A stretch of DNA of 64,000 nt from Eubacterium barkeri (lineage in GTDB: Bacteria > Bacillota > Clostridia > Eubacteriales > Eubacteriaceae), in the NCBI RefSeq assembly GCF_900107125.1, contig NZ_FNOU01000007.1, positions 62,001 through 126,000 of the forward strand, given 5' to 3'. Positions 46,358 to 56,693 of the stretch are shown here, one piece after another; position 1 is the stretch's first letter; each line of letters begins with the position of its first letter. A program made the position numbers and the translations under genes. Under the pieces are notes generated by a model, which worked only from the letters and a program-made list of their open reading frames with translations, was not told the DNA's origin and searched no databases.

Positions 46358-46416
46358 ATTTCACCTCTTCTGATTAAAACTAGCAGGGTACCATGCCCCC
46401 TGCCAGGGCAAAATCA
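46358..46416 (-). repeat. Hairpin between the large surface protein gene and the peptide gene
   Basis: On the minus strand GCAGGG-N9-CCCTGC is followed by TAGTTTT, a weak terminator candidate. Only 62 nt separate the two genes, so readthrough from the surface-protein transcript is possible. Confidence 0.5.
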
Positions 46417-49400
46417 TTAATCCGCCGGATTAGCTTTTACGGTTCCTTTTATCATATCCGTATAAATAGTAAAGGTTTCACCATTTTTCATATAGGTAAG
46501 GTAACCTTTTACTGAAACAGTCATACCATCACTCAAACTTCCAAAGTTTGCAGTATAAGTATATTGGTTTGCAATATTGGTATTACCTCCTGAAATTACA
46601 CCTGATACGCCTAAAACCAAATCCTCTGAATTCGTGACCGCTTCTTTCTTTGCAACAATCCCACATTTTATTGGTGTGTAATCTCCATCAGCTGGTACCT
46701 CTGAACGGATGACGAACCGCAGTTTATACACACCATTTCCTGCATCAATCTGGACAGGATTTGGGTCAATGGAAACGGTTGGCTGTGTTTCAACTGGTTG
46801 TTCTGCGTAGGTCGCCACAATGCTGGTATCTGCTTTTACTGTAAATGTATACGCTGCATCATAGCTGATGACGGATGTTCCACCTGCATAAACCCAACCG
46901 GCAAATACCTTGCCCGGTTCCGGATCATCTGCAATAACCGTTACCCGGCTATTTGCAGCAACTTCTTTACTCGTATCTCCGTCAATGGTACCCTTTGAAA
47001 CACTCACCATATACTTAATTTCCTTTAATGTATAACGTGCTTCATACGTCGTATCCTTTTGGATATTCTTAATTTGGCCATTTTCGACCGTTGCTTTCTC
47101 AGTGCCATCATACCAGCCAGCAAATTCTCTGTCTGCATAAACCAGCGCTGCCGGAACGGTCACTGCCTCACCTTTTACAACCGTTTGTTGTTCAAGAACC
47201 GCACCTGTTACTGAATTCGTAAAGTTAACGGTCACTTTATCTTCCGCTATTTTTTCAAAATGAGCAAGATATTGTAATGCACTGTTTTCTGTATAAATTG
47301 TAAATATATCTTCAACCGATACCGCAGTGTTCATATCCTGTATGGTTGTCCATTTTACAAATTTATAACCAGTTTTAGGTGTTGCCACTAATTTCGCAGA
47401 TGCACCAACATTAATGGTTGCCGTGACGATATTCGACGGTTCAGAATTATTGATACTAACTGTTCCTGCACTGGAGTCCAAGGTTAACGCCGTTACTGCA
47501 ACGGTTGGCTTCCGCTTGAAGTTCGCTGTGATTGTTCCGACATCCTCTTTCGTTCGGACAGTATAGCTACATGTCATATTCGTTCCGATGACTTCACCCT
47601 TTGCATTTGTCCAGGATAAGAAATCATAGTCCGAATCAACAATCGTTGCTTCCAATACAGCTGTATCCTTAGCGTAATATTCCCCTTCTGGTGTTACTGT
47701 AGCCTTCCCAATCGTAGAATCATAAGCCACATCAATGGTTCCAAGTGGTTCAATGGTTGTCGTTTGACCCGCTGTTAATACAAATGGATAGGCCGATGCT
47801 GCTGGTTCTGCGGAATAATCCCAAACGCCTGCTGTAGCATTATTTAAGGCTTTGGCAAAGCGGGCTTTCTGCATATCTTCTTTGGCGATAGCCGTCCCCG
47901 CCTGGCCTTCTATATCAGCATCACTGCAATAATAGGCATTTTCAACAACAATCGATGCTGTCGTTGTACTCGAATCACGTGTCGTAATGATACTGCTGCC
48001 GGTGGTGTAACTGCTCCGTAAAGCACCACCCGTTAAATGTCCGATGATGGGCTTACCATCGCTACTTCCGTTCCCAAGGGTAAAGCAATTTTCAACCGTT
48101 CCGCTGCTGACTGCCACCAGATTATCGGTGAAGCCTTCAAAGTGCAGGTTTTTAATGCTCGCCCCAGATGAAAGTTCTGTGATAAAGCTGTTCCCACTGG
48201 TCGCCGTAATGGTGTGTCCATCGGCATCCAAATGGCCATCGAATTTAGCCAACGCCGTCCAACTTGCAACGGTGATATCATTGGTCAGGACGAAATACTT
48301 ATCCTTTGTCAGTTCCTGCTGTTCTTCCATCTTCTTGAGGATATTCAGCTGATCTGGTGTATTGATCTGCCATGGTTTTTCCTGGGTACCTTCTCCACCA
48401 TTGAACTGATCACTGGGGTTGACGAAGGTCCAGGTATTCACGTCACCACTGGCAAAGTTCAAGGTTCCGCTTTCTGTCATAAATGCCGTTTGCTTCACCG
48501 TGCTGGCCGCTTGTATTTGTGTGGGTTCCGCGGCATTGAAGCCATCCACTGCAACCTTTGCGATATTACTCACGTTGGCACCTATAAAGTCCACGGTGAT
48601 GCCATTGGACAGAATCAGGTCTACTAAGGTGCTGCCGCTGAAGGTTCCTGTAAAGATAGTATTCCCCTTTAGCTTCAGATTGACAGGTTTTGCATTCATA
48701 TTGACATCATTGAGGGTTACGGTATTCACCCCAGGATCCGCCGGTTGATTGACGGTGATAGTATCCCCTGCGTCCACTGCCTCGTATGCCTTTGCGATAT
48801 CCCCGTAGTAGGTGATATCACCCGCATGATTTAACTCGATGGGAGCGTAGAGTGTTTTCATGGTGCTGTCTATATAGTACTGGTAGATATTCAAGTTTCC
48901 TGCTACTAACGCTGCAAAATCAGGAGTTGTGCTTCCCCAGTAGTTTTTAGCGATATCCATTAAATCACTATAGTTATTTTGGACCTTAGCGGAGAACGCA
49001 TTGCCTTCAACTTTTAGTGTTCCTAAATTATAGGTTTTGCTATCCACTAATCCATCTTTTTGGGGTTCACCCAGCATGAGGTCACAGGTATTGCCTGTAA
49101 AAGTGTTGCCCGTAATGGTAACATTTTTCAAAGCAGCGGCTGGATCTGTATAATTTCCATCATTTCTTGCTTTTACCGCTAAAGCTGCACCATATCCGGA
49201 TTGTCCTTCCTGCGATGGTGTTCCAGGTGTTCCCTGGATATTTGTGAATGTACATCCCTTAATTGTAACGCTGTCGTAGGTATTGTACTTTTCATTGATA
49301 TCCAACGCTACACGGGTCGGCCAATAGGCGGTACCCGTACTGGCATCGCCAGCAAAGGTGCTTTGACTGATTGCAATTTTATCTGCATTTTCAACGTAGA

Positions 49401-52400
49401 CGGCCTTATGCAGATTGTTGATGAAATTCGCATTTTCGATCGTCAAAGTACCAACTTTTTTATCCTTTGATTCCGGGCGATTGACAGCTACCAGAACGCC
49501 AAAATACATATCTTTGATCGTTGCATTTTTGTAAACCAGGCTTCCGGTGACTGCTTTCTCACTCACATTAATTCCCTTTGGCGACTCGTTACCTGTGGGA
49601 GCCGCCTGAGTTGTGATGTTGACACCATCGAAGATTAAATCTCCTGTGGTATCCTGAGTGACTGTAAAGGCATCTTGATTCAGTGGAGATTTAACCCAAA
49701 TCCCACTTTCAAGGTTCCCTTTAATCGTCAATGCTTTGTCTATTGTGATGGGAGCTGTCAGAACATAGGCTTCTGCATTTAATTTAATGGTGTCTCCTGC
49801 CGTTGCGCCATTAACAGCTTCCTGAATATCGCCATACATTCCACGGACCTTGTCTGTCGTTCCTTCATAAACAATCGCCGGTGCTTCTTTTACACTGGTC
49901 ATTTCTGCATTGCTGTAATAGGGATAGGGATTGATATCGCCTGAGATGACGCTGTTGTTTTTCCCGTCCTTTTTAAATACTGGCATTTCTGCTCCCCAGT
50001 AGTTTAAGCTGGCCTCCACAGGAGATGAGTCAGTTGCTTTAATGATCTGCGGTACATCCTCCGGATTCTTTTCCGAATCACCAGGAATCATTGCATTCCC
50101 CGTAATCTGGATAGAGCCCTTAAGGCCGTCCAGTCGAATGGCACGATTCGTCCAATTGGTAATGGTGTTACCCGTGATGTCAACTTTTGAAGTCTGTGAG
50201 CTTCCGCCGCTAATGGTATAGGCATTTCCGGCTGTACCATCTACCACGTTATCGTTAACGAGGAGATTGCCAGTGAATGCATTAACAAAAAATGCAGCAG
50301 TCTCTTTCCCTTCAGCGGTTGATGTTATACCACTGAACCGATTGTTTTCCACCGTGATGTTGTTCACGGCCTGTGACGGAGCGCAGTTCAAATGGATGGC
50401 TGCGGTATCCCCACCGCCATTCACCGTATCCAAATTTTCAAAGATATTGTTCTTAATCACAACATTCGAGAGCTTTGGTTTCACTAATGAACTACCATCC
50501 CAGTAAACGGCTTGAATATATGAATTACCTGTGAAAGTAAATCCATCAATGGTCGTGTTTCGAATGGTCTTTGTGCTATCGAAGGTGATGCTCCCCTTTA
50601 AGACCGTTTCACCACCTGTACGCTTTTCAGCATCATTGGCACTGATACCTGCCTGGGCACCCGTCAGCTTGATGGCCTTGGTAAGGGTGATGTTTTCTGA
50701 ATAGGTTCCTGCCGGAATGACAATTTCATCATTGGCATAGGCATGATCGATGGCCTGTTGGATGGAGAGGTATTTTTGTCCATCACTCATATTTTCGATG
50801 GTTGCTTCTTTTAAAGCAACTTTTCCATCTGTATAGGTAAATACGTTATCGACGGCATAGAATTTGGCAGCCTTTAACGGTGTAATATCTGTGACCGAAC
50901 CTTCCCCTTGTGTAACCAAAGTCGGAGCGAAGATCTGAGCGCCATCTTTAACGGTCAGTGCTGCTGCACCGCTTGTTGCATAAGTGGAATTAAAGGCTAA
51001 GCCTGTCTTTAAGGCGAATACCCTCGCATTAGCCCCCAGTGTGATACTAATGGGTCCGTCTGCCACTCCATCAATACCACAATATTGTGACTGAACGATA
51101 CCTTCATCCGCAAAGATAGTCCCGTCCAGGGTAAGACTGGCTTTTCCGGCTTTTCCACCCCAATAATAGCCATCGTCTTTACTGGATGAAATATAAACGC
51201 CGGCGCGATTAGGGGCAATCAGCACACTGTTTTTATCCACCGTGGTTGTTGCTCCCCGGGAGAGATAAATGGCACTTGCGTTATTATATCCCCATGGCAT
51301 TTCATCAGAAACTTTTGTTGTGATGGTACTGCCGACAATCTTTAATACTGGCGTATTGGTTGATAACTCAATTGCGCTCTGAGTATCCGCCGTGACAGTA
51401 CTGTTTTCAATGGTCAAGGCCATATTATCACTGGCATTTTGAGCTATGATACCGATGCCCGTACTGCTAATTTCAGAGTCCTGAATAGTCGTCACTGAAT
51501 TTTTTGAACTTAGGTAAGAAATGGCCCGGCAATTACCGCCCGATGCACTGGCCACAATTTTCGATGCATTGATGATCTTCATGGTCTGATATTGGCCTTG
51601 ATACATATCGACGGCTACACCACCGTAGAAAATCCCACCGCCTGCCGATTCACAGCTCCCGGTGCTCTCAATGGTGCTGTGATCAATGGTCACTTTGTTG
51701 CCCGTAGCCAAATCGGTTGAACCGGTATTCATACCAATACCAACACCAGAAGTTTTCATTGTTGAATCTTTAATATTGTATGTTGAGTTCTTACTTACAG
51801 TTATTAAACCGTGTTGAAATTGGCTTAAATCGTTGCCTTCAACGGTAGTCCCTGTAATATTTATAGTGCTATCATTGCTATCATTTCGTATCAGAGCCAT
51901 ACGTGCTCCATTCTCCGCTGGAGCTGTTGTTTTTCCTGTGATAACAGAGTTGTTTATTGTTAACGTGCTTCCGGCTGCCCCGGATTCGATTCTAACGTTT
52001 GATGCCCAGTATCCAGGACCACATCCTGTACTCAAATTAACGGCACATTGATTCAAAGTTACCGCTGCTTTTGCAGAGTCATTATCTATTGTACCCACCT
52101 GAATGGCAACAAGATGACTCTTACTTGTATCCACTGCAGTGTTCGGTACATCCACCTTTAAATCATTAAAGTTTACTTTAACATTTCCCTTAACCACGAA
52201 ACGATCAATAATGGTTGTCTTATCCTGTCCATTCCCTTGAATGGTGATATTTTTATCAATTGTCAGGGCTTTTCCAGTACCAAAACTGCCCATTCCTACG
52301 TGGAGGGTTTCTCCGGATTCTGCGGCAGTGATGGCCGCTTCAACGCTGGGATAATAGTTTTCCTTTCCATTCTTCTCAATATAAATCCCATTATCCATGG

Positions 52401-54813
52401 TGCCTGTTGACCAGACGAAGGCTTCATCGCCGGTATTGTAGCGCTTGAATTCCCGGGGCAGGCTGACCTGGATATCGTAGGCTGTATTTCTCCCATGATC
52501 GGCATAGATTTGGGTGCTGTCGCTGATTTCAGACTGATCGTCCATCTCAAAGTAAACCGAACCCACTGGATTTCCATCCGCATCTTTATGCTGATCCAGA
52601 TTGATGCCGTACCAACCATTTCCACTGGTTTTTAAGCCATCGACATAAACCTCGGAGCTGTTGATCACCACACCTGCAGCGGCGTTGTCTTTGGAGGTCA
52701 CATTCTTTAAGGTGACGTTGGCTGCATCATAGATGTTGATGCCGTGGCCGTTGGCCTTGTCCACCTTTTGGGCTCCGGTGACGGTGAAGTCTTCAAGGGT
52801 TACATCTTTTCCTGTGATATTAATGAGTGATGCATCTCCACCATTGGTTGTGCTTTGGGGCGTCCATTTTACACCACGGGTAATGGTGGTGGCATCTTGA
52901 CCGGCCCCTTTTATGGTAACGGCTTTGTTAACAGCGATGGTTTGGGCCACTGGGATCATTCCTGCCGGCAGGGTAATTGTTCCACCCTCTGCTGCCTTTG
53001 TAATGGCTTCCTCCAGGGTATTGACCGTCTCATTTCCCACCTGGATTTGTGCTAGTGAAACCTTATAGTTCCCCGCATTATCGGTGGTATACAGACTTCC
53101 TTCAGCCACCCACTGAGATACATCGGTTGTAAAGGTCCCGTTTTTAATGGCAATGCTATTCTTTTCTGCGAAATCTGCATCTGTTGCCGTCTTATCTTTT
53201 GTTCGTTCGATTTTTCCGGTGATTGTTCCGGTGGTATTAATGGTGACGAACACGCCCTCTGTATAGCCATTACTTGGCCAATAATACGCATCAATGGCGA
53301 AATTATTTCCCTTGGCTGTAATATTCGTTTCTCCAGTGATATTAACCGCACCACAATTATTGGATAAGACATATTCTGTGACAGAACCGCCTAAAAGATT
53401 CATGTCCCTCAACGTCAAATTCGCATAGTTCTGAATCAATAGTTTCGCTTTATCACTTTTAATGGTACCATTTTTAAACTCTATAGATGCGTTTTTTAAT
53501 AGTTGGAATCCACTGGTTTCAGTCCCTGTTGAACCGACGGTTGCCCCATCGATGGTGAAGGTGTGTCCCTGAAAATCAAGGGTAAAGGCTTTGTCACTTC
53601 CAACTTTAACACCATTTCCGGAAATATCGGCTGTGATTGTGATGGTTTCACCCTCTTGGACGGCATTGACAGCTGCCTGAAGGTTTTTAAAAAACCGCTC
53701 CCCAATCTTCACCGTCGTGCCTTCGTTGGCCACGGTACAGGAACCGTCCTCATTATAGACCAAGACCTTACCGTTATACCAGGCACTGTCTAGTGCGGTA
53801 TTGAAGGACCCCCCTGTAATCACAATTTTATCCGAAGGATAGTTTAAATTCTTTCCGACGGCTTTATACCCTGTGGTATCCGCTGTTTTAAAGGTCCCAC
53901 CAGTAATGGTCAAATCGCCAACGGAAAAGGCGTTATACTTACCATTAATAATACAGTTTTTATTTCCCTGGAAGGTTCCACCCTCAATCTTTGCCTTATG
54001 CCAGTTTAAGACAACTGATGTTCCTACTGCATCTGTCGCATTGGTAAAGGACCCATCCTTAATGACTAGATTCCCAAGCTCATCATTTTTAATGGTCGCC
54101 ATGCCACCGCTAAAGGTTCCGCCTTCAATGGTAAGCGTTGCCTCTGACTTTGTTTCATCACCTCCATTATAGCCATTTTCAATTAGGCTTGAATAAGATG
54201 ATGTTGTCGTTCCTTGCTTTACAACGACATCCTTTTGAATGGTTAGAGCCCCTTCATTTTGAATGGTGTAATAGGAATTCCGCCCGGTGGCATTGGGTTG
54301 CTCCGCACTACGGTCAAAGGTTCCGCTGGTCAAGGTTACCGTTCCCGTTGAGGTGTTATATAATGCCGCTTTCCCATTCGTGACATTATCAACCCTGCCG
54401 GTCTTTTCCTCAGATCCGTCTCTGATTTCAAGCTGACCGCTGTTCTGAATCGTATCGCCACTCTTATTGGTTAAGGTAAATCCATTTAAATCAATAATAA
54501 TGTCTTTACCTTGCCCTATGACTATATCTTCTTCAACAGCTGATGTCATTGTTATGACCGCTTGTGCACCGACTGCTTCTATTGCCGCTGCAAAGGAAGA
54601 ATAAGACTGATCTCCTATTTTTACAACATTGCTTTCTTCTGTTGGCTGAGATGTTTCCTGCACTGTCAGCAGTGCCTCTTCCTGGTTTGGTGTTGTTGTC
54701 GGCACTGCTTCCGTCGACTCCGGCTCCGCAAACACAGAAAAATTCATCATCATCAGCATCGTGAGTACTGCAAAAAGTATCGTAATGCTATGTTTTGCTT
54801 GAGTTTTCCTCAT
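46417..54813 (-). CDS. Very large exported beta-helix repeat protein
   Basis: 2,798 aa. Signal peptide with core ITILFAVLTMLMMMNFSVFA. Most of the length is right-handed parallel beta-helix text: repeated GGTF, LTIEGGTF, ITGNTF, LTIKG and NNSVITGKT turns, and several ALTIDKNITIQGNG / AITIDKALTIKGN-like cap segments. A GLUG-like part (about 2,170-2,290) is followed by InlB-type/Listeria-Bacteroides repeats (EFAGWYDGTEKATVENGQIK, ARYT) and a final Ig-like domain. No LPxTG, SLH or choline-binding anchor is seen at the C-terminus, so retention is unexplained. SD GAGGTG lies 5 nt before the ATG. Probably an adhesin or polysaccharide-binding protein. Confidence 0.88.
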   Translation of the reverse strand: MRKTQAKHSITILFAVLTMLMMMNFSVFAEPESTEAVPTTTPNQEEALLTVQETSQPTEESNVVKIGDQSYSSFAAAIEAVGAQAVITMTSAVEEDIVIGQGKDIIIDLNGFTLTNKSGDTIQNSGQLEIRDGSEEKTGRVDNVTNGKAALYNTSTGTVTLTSGTFDRSAEQPNATGRNSYYTIQNEGALTIQKDVVVKQGTTTSSYSSLIENGYNGGDETKSEATLTIEGGTFSGGMATIKNDELGNLVIKDGSFTNATDAVGTSVVLNWHKAKIEGGTFQGNKNCIINGKYNAFSVGDLTITGGTFKTADTTGYKAVGKNLNYPSDKIVITGGSFNTALDSAWYNGKVLVYNEDGSCTVANEGTTVKIGERFFKNLQAAVNAVQEGETITITADISGNGVKVGSDKAFTLDFQGHTFTIDGATVGSTGTETSGFQLLKNASIEFKNGTIKSDKAKLLIQNYANLTLRDMNLLGGSVTEYVLSNNCGAVNITGETNITAKGNNFAIDAYYWPSNGYTEGVFVTINTTGTITGKIERTKDKTATDADFAEKNSIAIKNGTFTTDVSQWVAEGSLYTTDNAGNYKVSLAQIQVGNETVNTLEEAITKAAEGGTITLPAGMIPVAQTIAVNKAVTIKGAGQDATTITRGVKWTPQSTTNGGDASLINITGKDVTLEDFTVTGAQKVDKANGHGINIYDAANVTLKNVTSKDNAAAGVVINSSEVYVDGLKTSGNGWYGINLDQHKDADGNPVGSVYFEMDDQSEISDSTQIYADHGRNTAYDIQVSLPREFKRYNTGDEAFVWSTGTMDNGIYIEKNGKENYYPSVEAAITAAESGETLHVGMGSFGTGKALTIDKNITIQGNGQDKTTIIDRFVVKGNVKVNFNDLKVDVPNTAVDTSKSHLVAIQVGTIDNDSAKAAVTLNQCAVNLSTGCGPGYWASNVRIESGAAGSTLTINNSVITGKTTAPAENGARMALIRNDSNDSTINITGTTVEGNDLSQFQHGLITVSKNSTYNIKDSTMKTSGVGIGMNTGSTDLATGNKVTIDHSTIESTGSCESAGGGIFYGGVAVDMYQGQYQTMKIINASKIVASASGGNCRAISYLSSKNSVTTIQDSEISSTGIGIIAQNASDNMALTIENSTVTADTQSAIELSTNTPVLKIVGSTITTKVSDEMPWGYNNASAIYLSRGATTTVDKNSVLIAPNRAGVYISSSKDDGYYWGGKAGKASLTLDGTIFADEGIVQSQYCGIDGVADGPISITLGANARVFALKTGLAFNSTYATSGAAALTVKDGAQIFAPTLVTQGEGSVTDITPLKAAKFYAVDNVFTYTDGKVALKEATIENMSDGQKYLSIQQAIDHAYANDEIVIPAGTYSENITLTKAIKLTGAQAGISANDAEKRTGGETVLKGSITFDSTKTIRNTTIDGFTFTGNSYIQAVYWDGSSLVKPKLSNVVIKNNIFENLDTVNGGGDTAAIHLNCAPSQAVNNITVENNRFSGITSTAEGKETAAFFVNAFTGNLLVNDNVVDGTAGNAYTISGGSSQTSKVDITGNTITNWTNRAIRLDGLKGSIQITGNAMIPGDSEKNPEDVPQIIKATDSSPVEASLNYWGAEMPVFKKDGKNNSVISGDINPYPYYSNAEMTSVKEAPAIVYEGTTDKVRGMYGDIQEAVNGATAGDTIKLNAEAYVLTAPITIDKALTIKGNLESGIWVKSPLNQDAFTVTQDTTGDLIFDGVNITTQAAPTGNESPKGINVSEKAVTGSLVYKNATIKDMYFGVLVAVNRPESKDKKVGTLTIENANFINNLHKAVYVENADKIAISQSTFAGDASTGTAYWPTRVALDINEKYNTYDSVTIKGCTFTNIQGTPGTPSQEGQSGYGAALAVKARNDGNYTDPAAALKNVTITGNTFTGNTCDLMLGEPQKDGLVDSKTYNLGTLKVEGNAFSAKVQNNYSDLMDIAKNYWGSTTPDFAALVAGNLNIYQYYIDSTMKTLYAPIELNHAGDITYYGDIAKAYEAVDAGDTITVNQPADPGVNTVTLNDVNMNAKPVNLKLKGNTIFTGTFSGSTLVDLILSNGITVDFIGANVSNIAKVAVDGFNAAEPTQIQAASTVKQTAFMTESGTLNFASGDVNTWTFVNPSDQFNGGEGTQEKPWQINTPDQLNILKKMEEQQELTKDKYFVLTNDITVASWTALAKFDGHLDADGHTITATSGNSFITELSSGASIKNLHFEGFTDNLVAVSSGTVENCFTLGNGSSDGKPIIGHLTGGALRSSYTTGSSIITTRDSSTTTASIVVENAYYCSDADIEGQAGTAIAKEDMQKARFAKALNNATAGVWDYSAEPAASAYPFVLTAGQTTTIEPLGTIDVAYDSTIGKATVTPEGEYYAKDTAVLEATIVDSDYDFLSWTNAKGEVIGTNMTCSYTVRTKEDVGTITANFKRKPTVAVTALTLDSSAGTVSINNSEPSNIVTATINVGASAKLVATPKTGYKFVKWTTIQDMNTAVSVEDIFTIYTENSALQYLAHFEKIAEDKVTVNFTNSVTGAVLEQQTVVKGEAVTVPAALVYADREFAGWYDGTEKATVENGQIKNIQKDTTYEARYTLKEIKYMVSVSKGTIDGDTSKEVAANSRVTVIADDPEPGKVFAGWVYAGGTSVISYDAAYTFTVKADTSIVATYAEQPVETQPTVSIDPNPVQIDAGNGVYKLRFVIRSEVPADGDYTPIKCGIVAKKEAVTNSEDLVLGVSGVISGGNTNIANQYTYTANFGSLSDGMTVSVKGYLTYMKNGETFTIYTDMIKGTVKANPAD

Positions 54814-55139
54814 TTTTTCACCTCATGTATGAATCCTTATTGCCGTCAATCCCTTTTTATTCTGCTGCTTTTTTCACCTGCCCTTTCCTAAAATAATAAT
54901 ATTGAGCCGTACACGATGTACAATTCAGATGATATTGAGATTTATGGTGTATCATAATAAATTGGTATTTTGTTGTTTAATGGGGATTTGTTGTCAATCG
55001 TTATGGTACTTTATTTCGGCGTCCCTTAAAAATCGTGAAATAATAACATTTCACGATTTTTAAAGGATTTTCCCTATTTTTTAACTTTTTCTTCAATAAT
55101 GACCCAAATAAGACCCAAATTAAGAGAGCTTATTTATTC
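54814..55139. other. AT-rich intergenic region upstream of the surface protein
   Basis: No gene seen. It holds the perfect palindrome at 55034-55055 (see separate entry) and, near 55099-55119, two close copies of GACCCAAAT, 11 bp apart, that could be recombinase arm sites. The promoter of the large surface protein must lie in the left part, but no convincing -35/-10 pair was found. Confidence 0.5.
55034..55055. repeat. Left inverted repeat/palindrome flanking the recombinase
   Basis: CGTGAAAT-AATAAC-ATTTCACG, extended by TAAAAAT/ATTTTTA to a perfect stem of about 15 bp. Its reverse complement matches 21 of 22 bases of 56587-56608. It could double as the terminator of the recombinase gene (T-run on the minus strand). 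Confidence 0.85.
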
Positions 55140-56351
55140 TTAATCAGACAGCTTTCCCATTTCAATCCAGTCCTGCTCGAGATGGGGATGTACATATAGT
55201 TTTAAGGTCGTCCCAATATTAGCATGTCCTAAAATTCGGCTTAAGACAGATATTTGCATATCTTTTTCTGCCGCTACGGTGGCGAAGGTATGGCGTAGAG
55301 AATGGAAATTAATATACGTCACTTCCGCTCTTTTAAGGATTTTTTTTAAATACATCTGGTATGCCCGGGGATCGATAAAGGATCCCTTTGTATCCGAAAA
55401 TACGAAACCACCATCTTTTTTTTGTTTTTCCGAAATTTTCTGATGCCGCTTCAGGATTTTTTCGATTTCTTGATTCATGGGTATTAATCGGGCAGAGCTG
55501 TTCGATTTTGGACCTTCAAAGATGATCTCTGTTTTCGATTCCTTATTTGTCTCAGTCTTTACTCGATGCAGCGCATCCCGGACCCGGATGGCCTTCTTGT
55601 TAAAATCGATGGCATCCCACTGCAGTGCCGCCAATTCTCCCAAACGCAGCCCTGTTTTTAAGGTCAACAAAATCGCTGCTGACCGTGGGTTTTCAAAGGT
55701 CTCATATAAAGACTGCTCCAATCGCCTGTATTCATCGGTACTTAACACCCGAACCTCTTTTCGTCTTATGACTGGAACAACGACATTTGTACATGGGTTA
55801 CTTTTGATTTTTTCTTCTTTCAATGCCTGTTTGAGTGCTGAAGATAAAACGGAAAGATGACGCCGAACCGTTGCTGGTGCCAATCCCCGTCCTTCTGGTG
55901 TCATCATTTCTTTAACATATTCCTGAATCAATTGACTATTTAAACGTCCAAGGGGAATATGACCAAGCTTTGGGATGAGATAGAGATGGATCACACTATG
56001 ATATTGGGTGTAGGATGAGCGTTTAAGGACCCCCTTTTTATGGCTAAGCCAATACAAAAGCCAAGACTTCAAACCCATGTTTTCCGCCATGGAGTGGCTC
56101 CCCTCCTCTTTTAGAAAAAGCCAAAATTGGCTGTCCTTTTGGTTTTTATGCTTTCGCATCATCCGTTGAAGTGCCACCCTCTCAGCACAGGCAGCTTCTG
56201 CTTCTTCTAATTTTTTTACAACCTCATGATAGCTTCTGGCGTATACAGAGCGATAGATGGCTTTTCCATCGATATCTTTGTATCCAGAAATATAACGGCC
56301 CTCATAACGCCCGTCACTGCGTTTGCGTACATTTTTGCGATGCTTTCCCAT
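55140..56351 (-). CDS. Phage-type tyrosine recombinase (integrase)
   Basis: 403 aa from ATG 56351 (MGKHRKNVRKRSDG) with AGGAAGG upstream; the frame runs on to 56423 without support. N-terminal AP2-like arm-binding domain (KRSDGRYEGRYISGYKD), SAM-like core-binding domain (about 100-190), and catalytic domain with Arg TGLRLGELAALQW, HSLRHTFAT (His-x-x-Arg), LGHANIGTT and Tyr in LKLYVHP. Resembles integrases of Tn916-like and phage elements. No excisionase, replication or mobilisation gene is adjacent. It marks this stretch as accessory. Confidence 0.93.
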   Translation of the reverse strand: MGKHRKNVRKRSDGRYEGRYISGYKDIDGKAIYRSVYARSYHEVVKKLEEAEAACAERVALQRMMRKHKNQKDSQFWLFLKEEGSHSMAENMGLKSWLLYWLSHKKGVLKRSSYTQYHSVIHLYLIPKLGHIPLGRLNSQLIQEYVKEMMTPEGRGLAPATVRRHLSVLSSALKQALKEEKIKSNPCTNVVVPVIRRKEVRVLSTDEYRRLEQSLYETFENPRSAAILLTLKTGLRLGELAALQWDAIDFNKKAIRVRDALHRVKTETNKESKTEIIFEGPKSNSSARLIPMNQEIEKILKRHQKISEKQKKDGGFVFSDTKGSFIDPRAYQMYLKKILKRAEVTYINFHSLRHTFATVAAEKDMQISVLSRILGHANIGTTLKLYVHPHLEQDWIEMGKLSD

Positions 56352-56586
56352 GAATAATAGATTCCTTCCTAATATAAAAATGACCCTAAATTTGACCATA
56401 TAACACGTGATGAAAATCATCACTTCAGAGATGTAATAGATTGTTTTCTTAATAAAATTAAAAATACTACGTGCACTTTGCTTAAATTGGTGCTACAATA
56501 AAGAAAATAAAGAAATTTCCATTAGATTGACATCCAGATTGACACAATTTCATCATAGATTAAGTAAATACGCACATAAAACCAGA
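56352..56586. other. AT-rich upstream region of the recombinase
   Basis: No gene seen. A TACAAT at about 56491-56496 on the plus strand, with a poor -35 (GTGCAC) 17 bp upstream, is a possible promoter for the small plus-strand gene. AGATTGACATCCAGATTGACA near 56525-56545 is a direct repeat of AGATTGACA. Confidence 0.4.
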
Positions 56587-56608
56587 CGTGAAATGTTATT
56601 ATTTCATG
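56587..56608. repeat. Right inverted repeat/palindrome flanking the recombinase
   Basis: CGTGAAAT-GTTATT-ATTTCATG. The loop is the reverse complement of the loop in the left copy, so the two copies are in inverted orientation, 1.55 kb apart, with the recombinase between them. T-rich sequence follows on the plus strand, giving a terminator-like look. Confidence 0.85.
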
Positions 56609-56693
56609 TCTATTTTTATTTGACTTCATCTTTGAAAGGTGCTATAAATGATTTATGGATTTCATTTTATAGTTTATTATGAAAGGATTTGTG

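Noticed and set aside
46417..54813. Internal repeats of the giant gene as a CRISPR-like or satellite array
   Set aside because: The repeats are degenerate protein-level beta-helix turns in one long frame, without constant spacers or identical DNA units.
29691..56400. A 13-bp direct match (AAATTTGACCATA) at 29691 and 56388, considered as attachment-site remnants around a 27-kb element
   Set aside because: Many 13-mer matches are expected by chance in 64 kb, and the enclosed region is mostly housekeeping genes.
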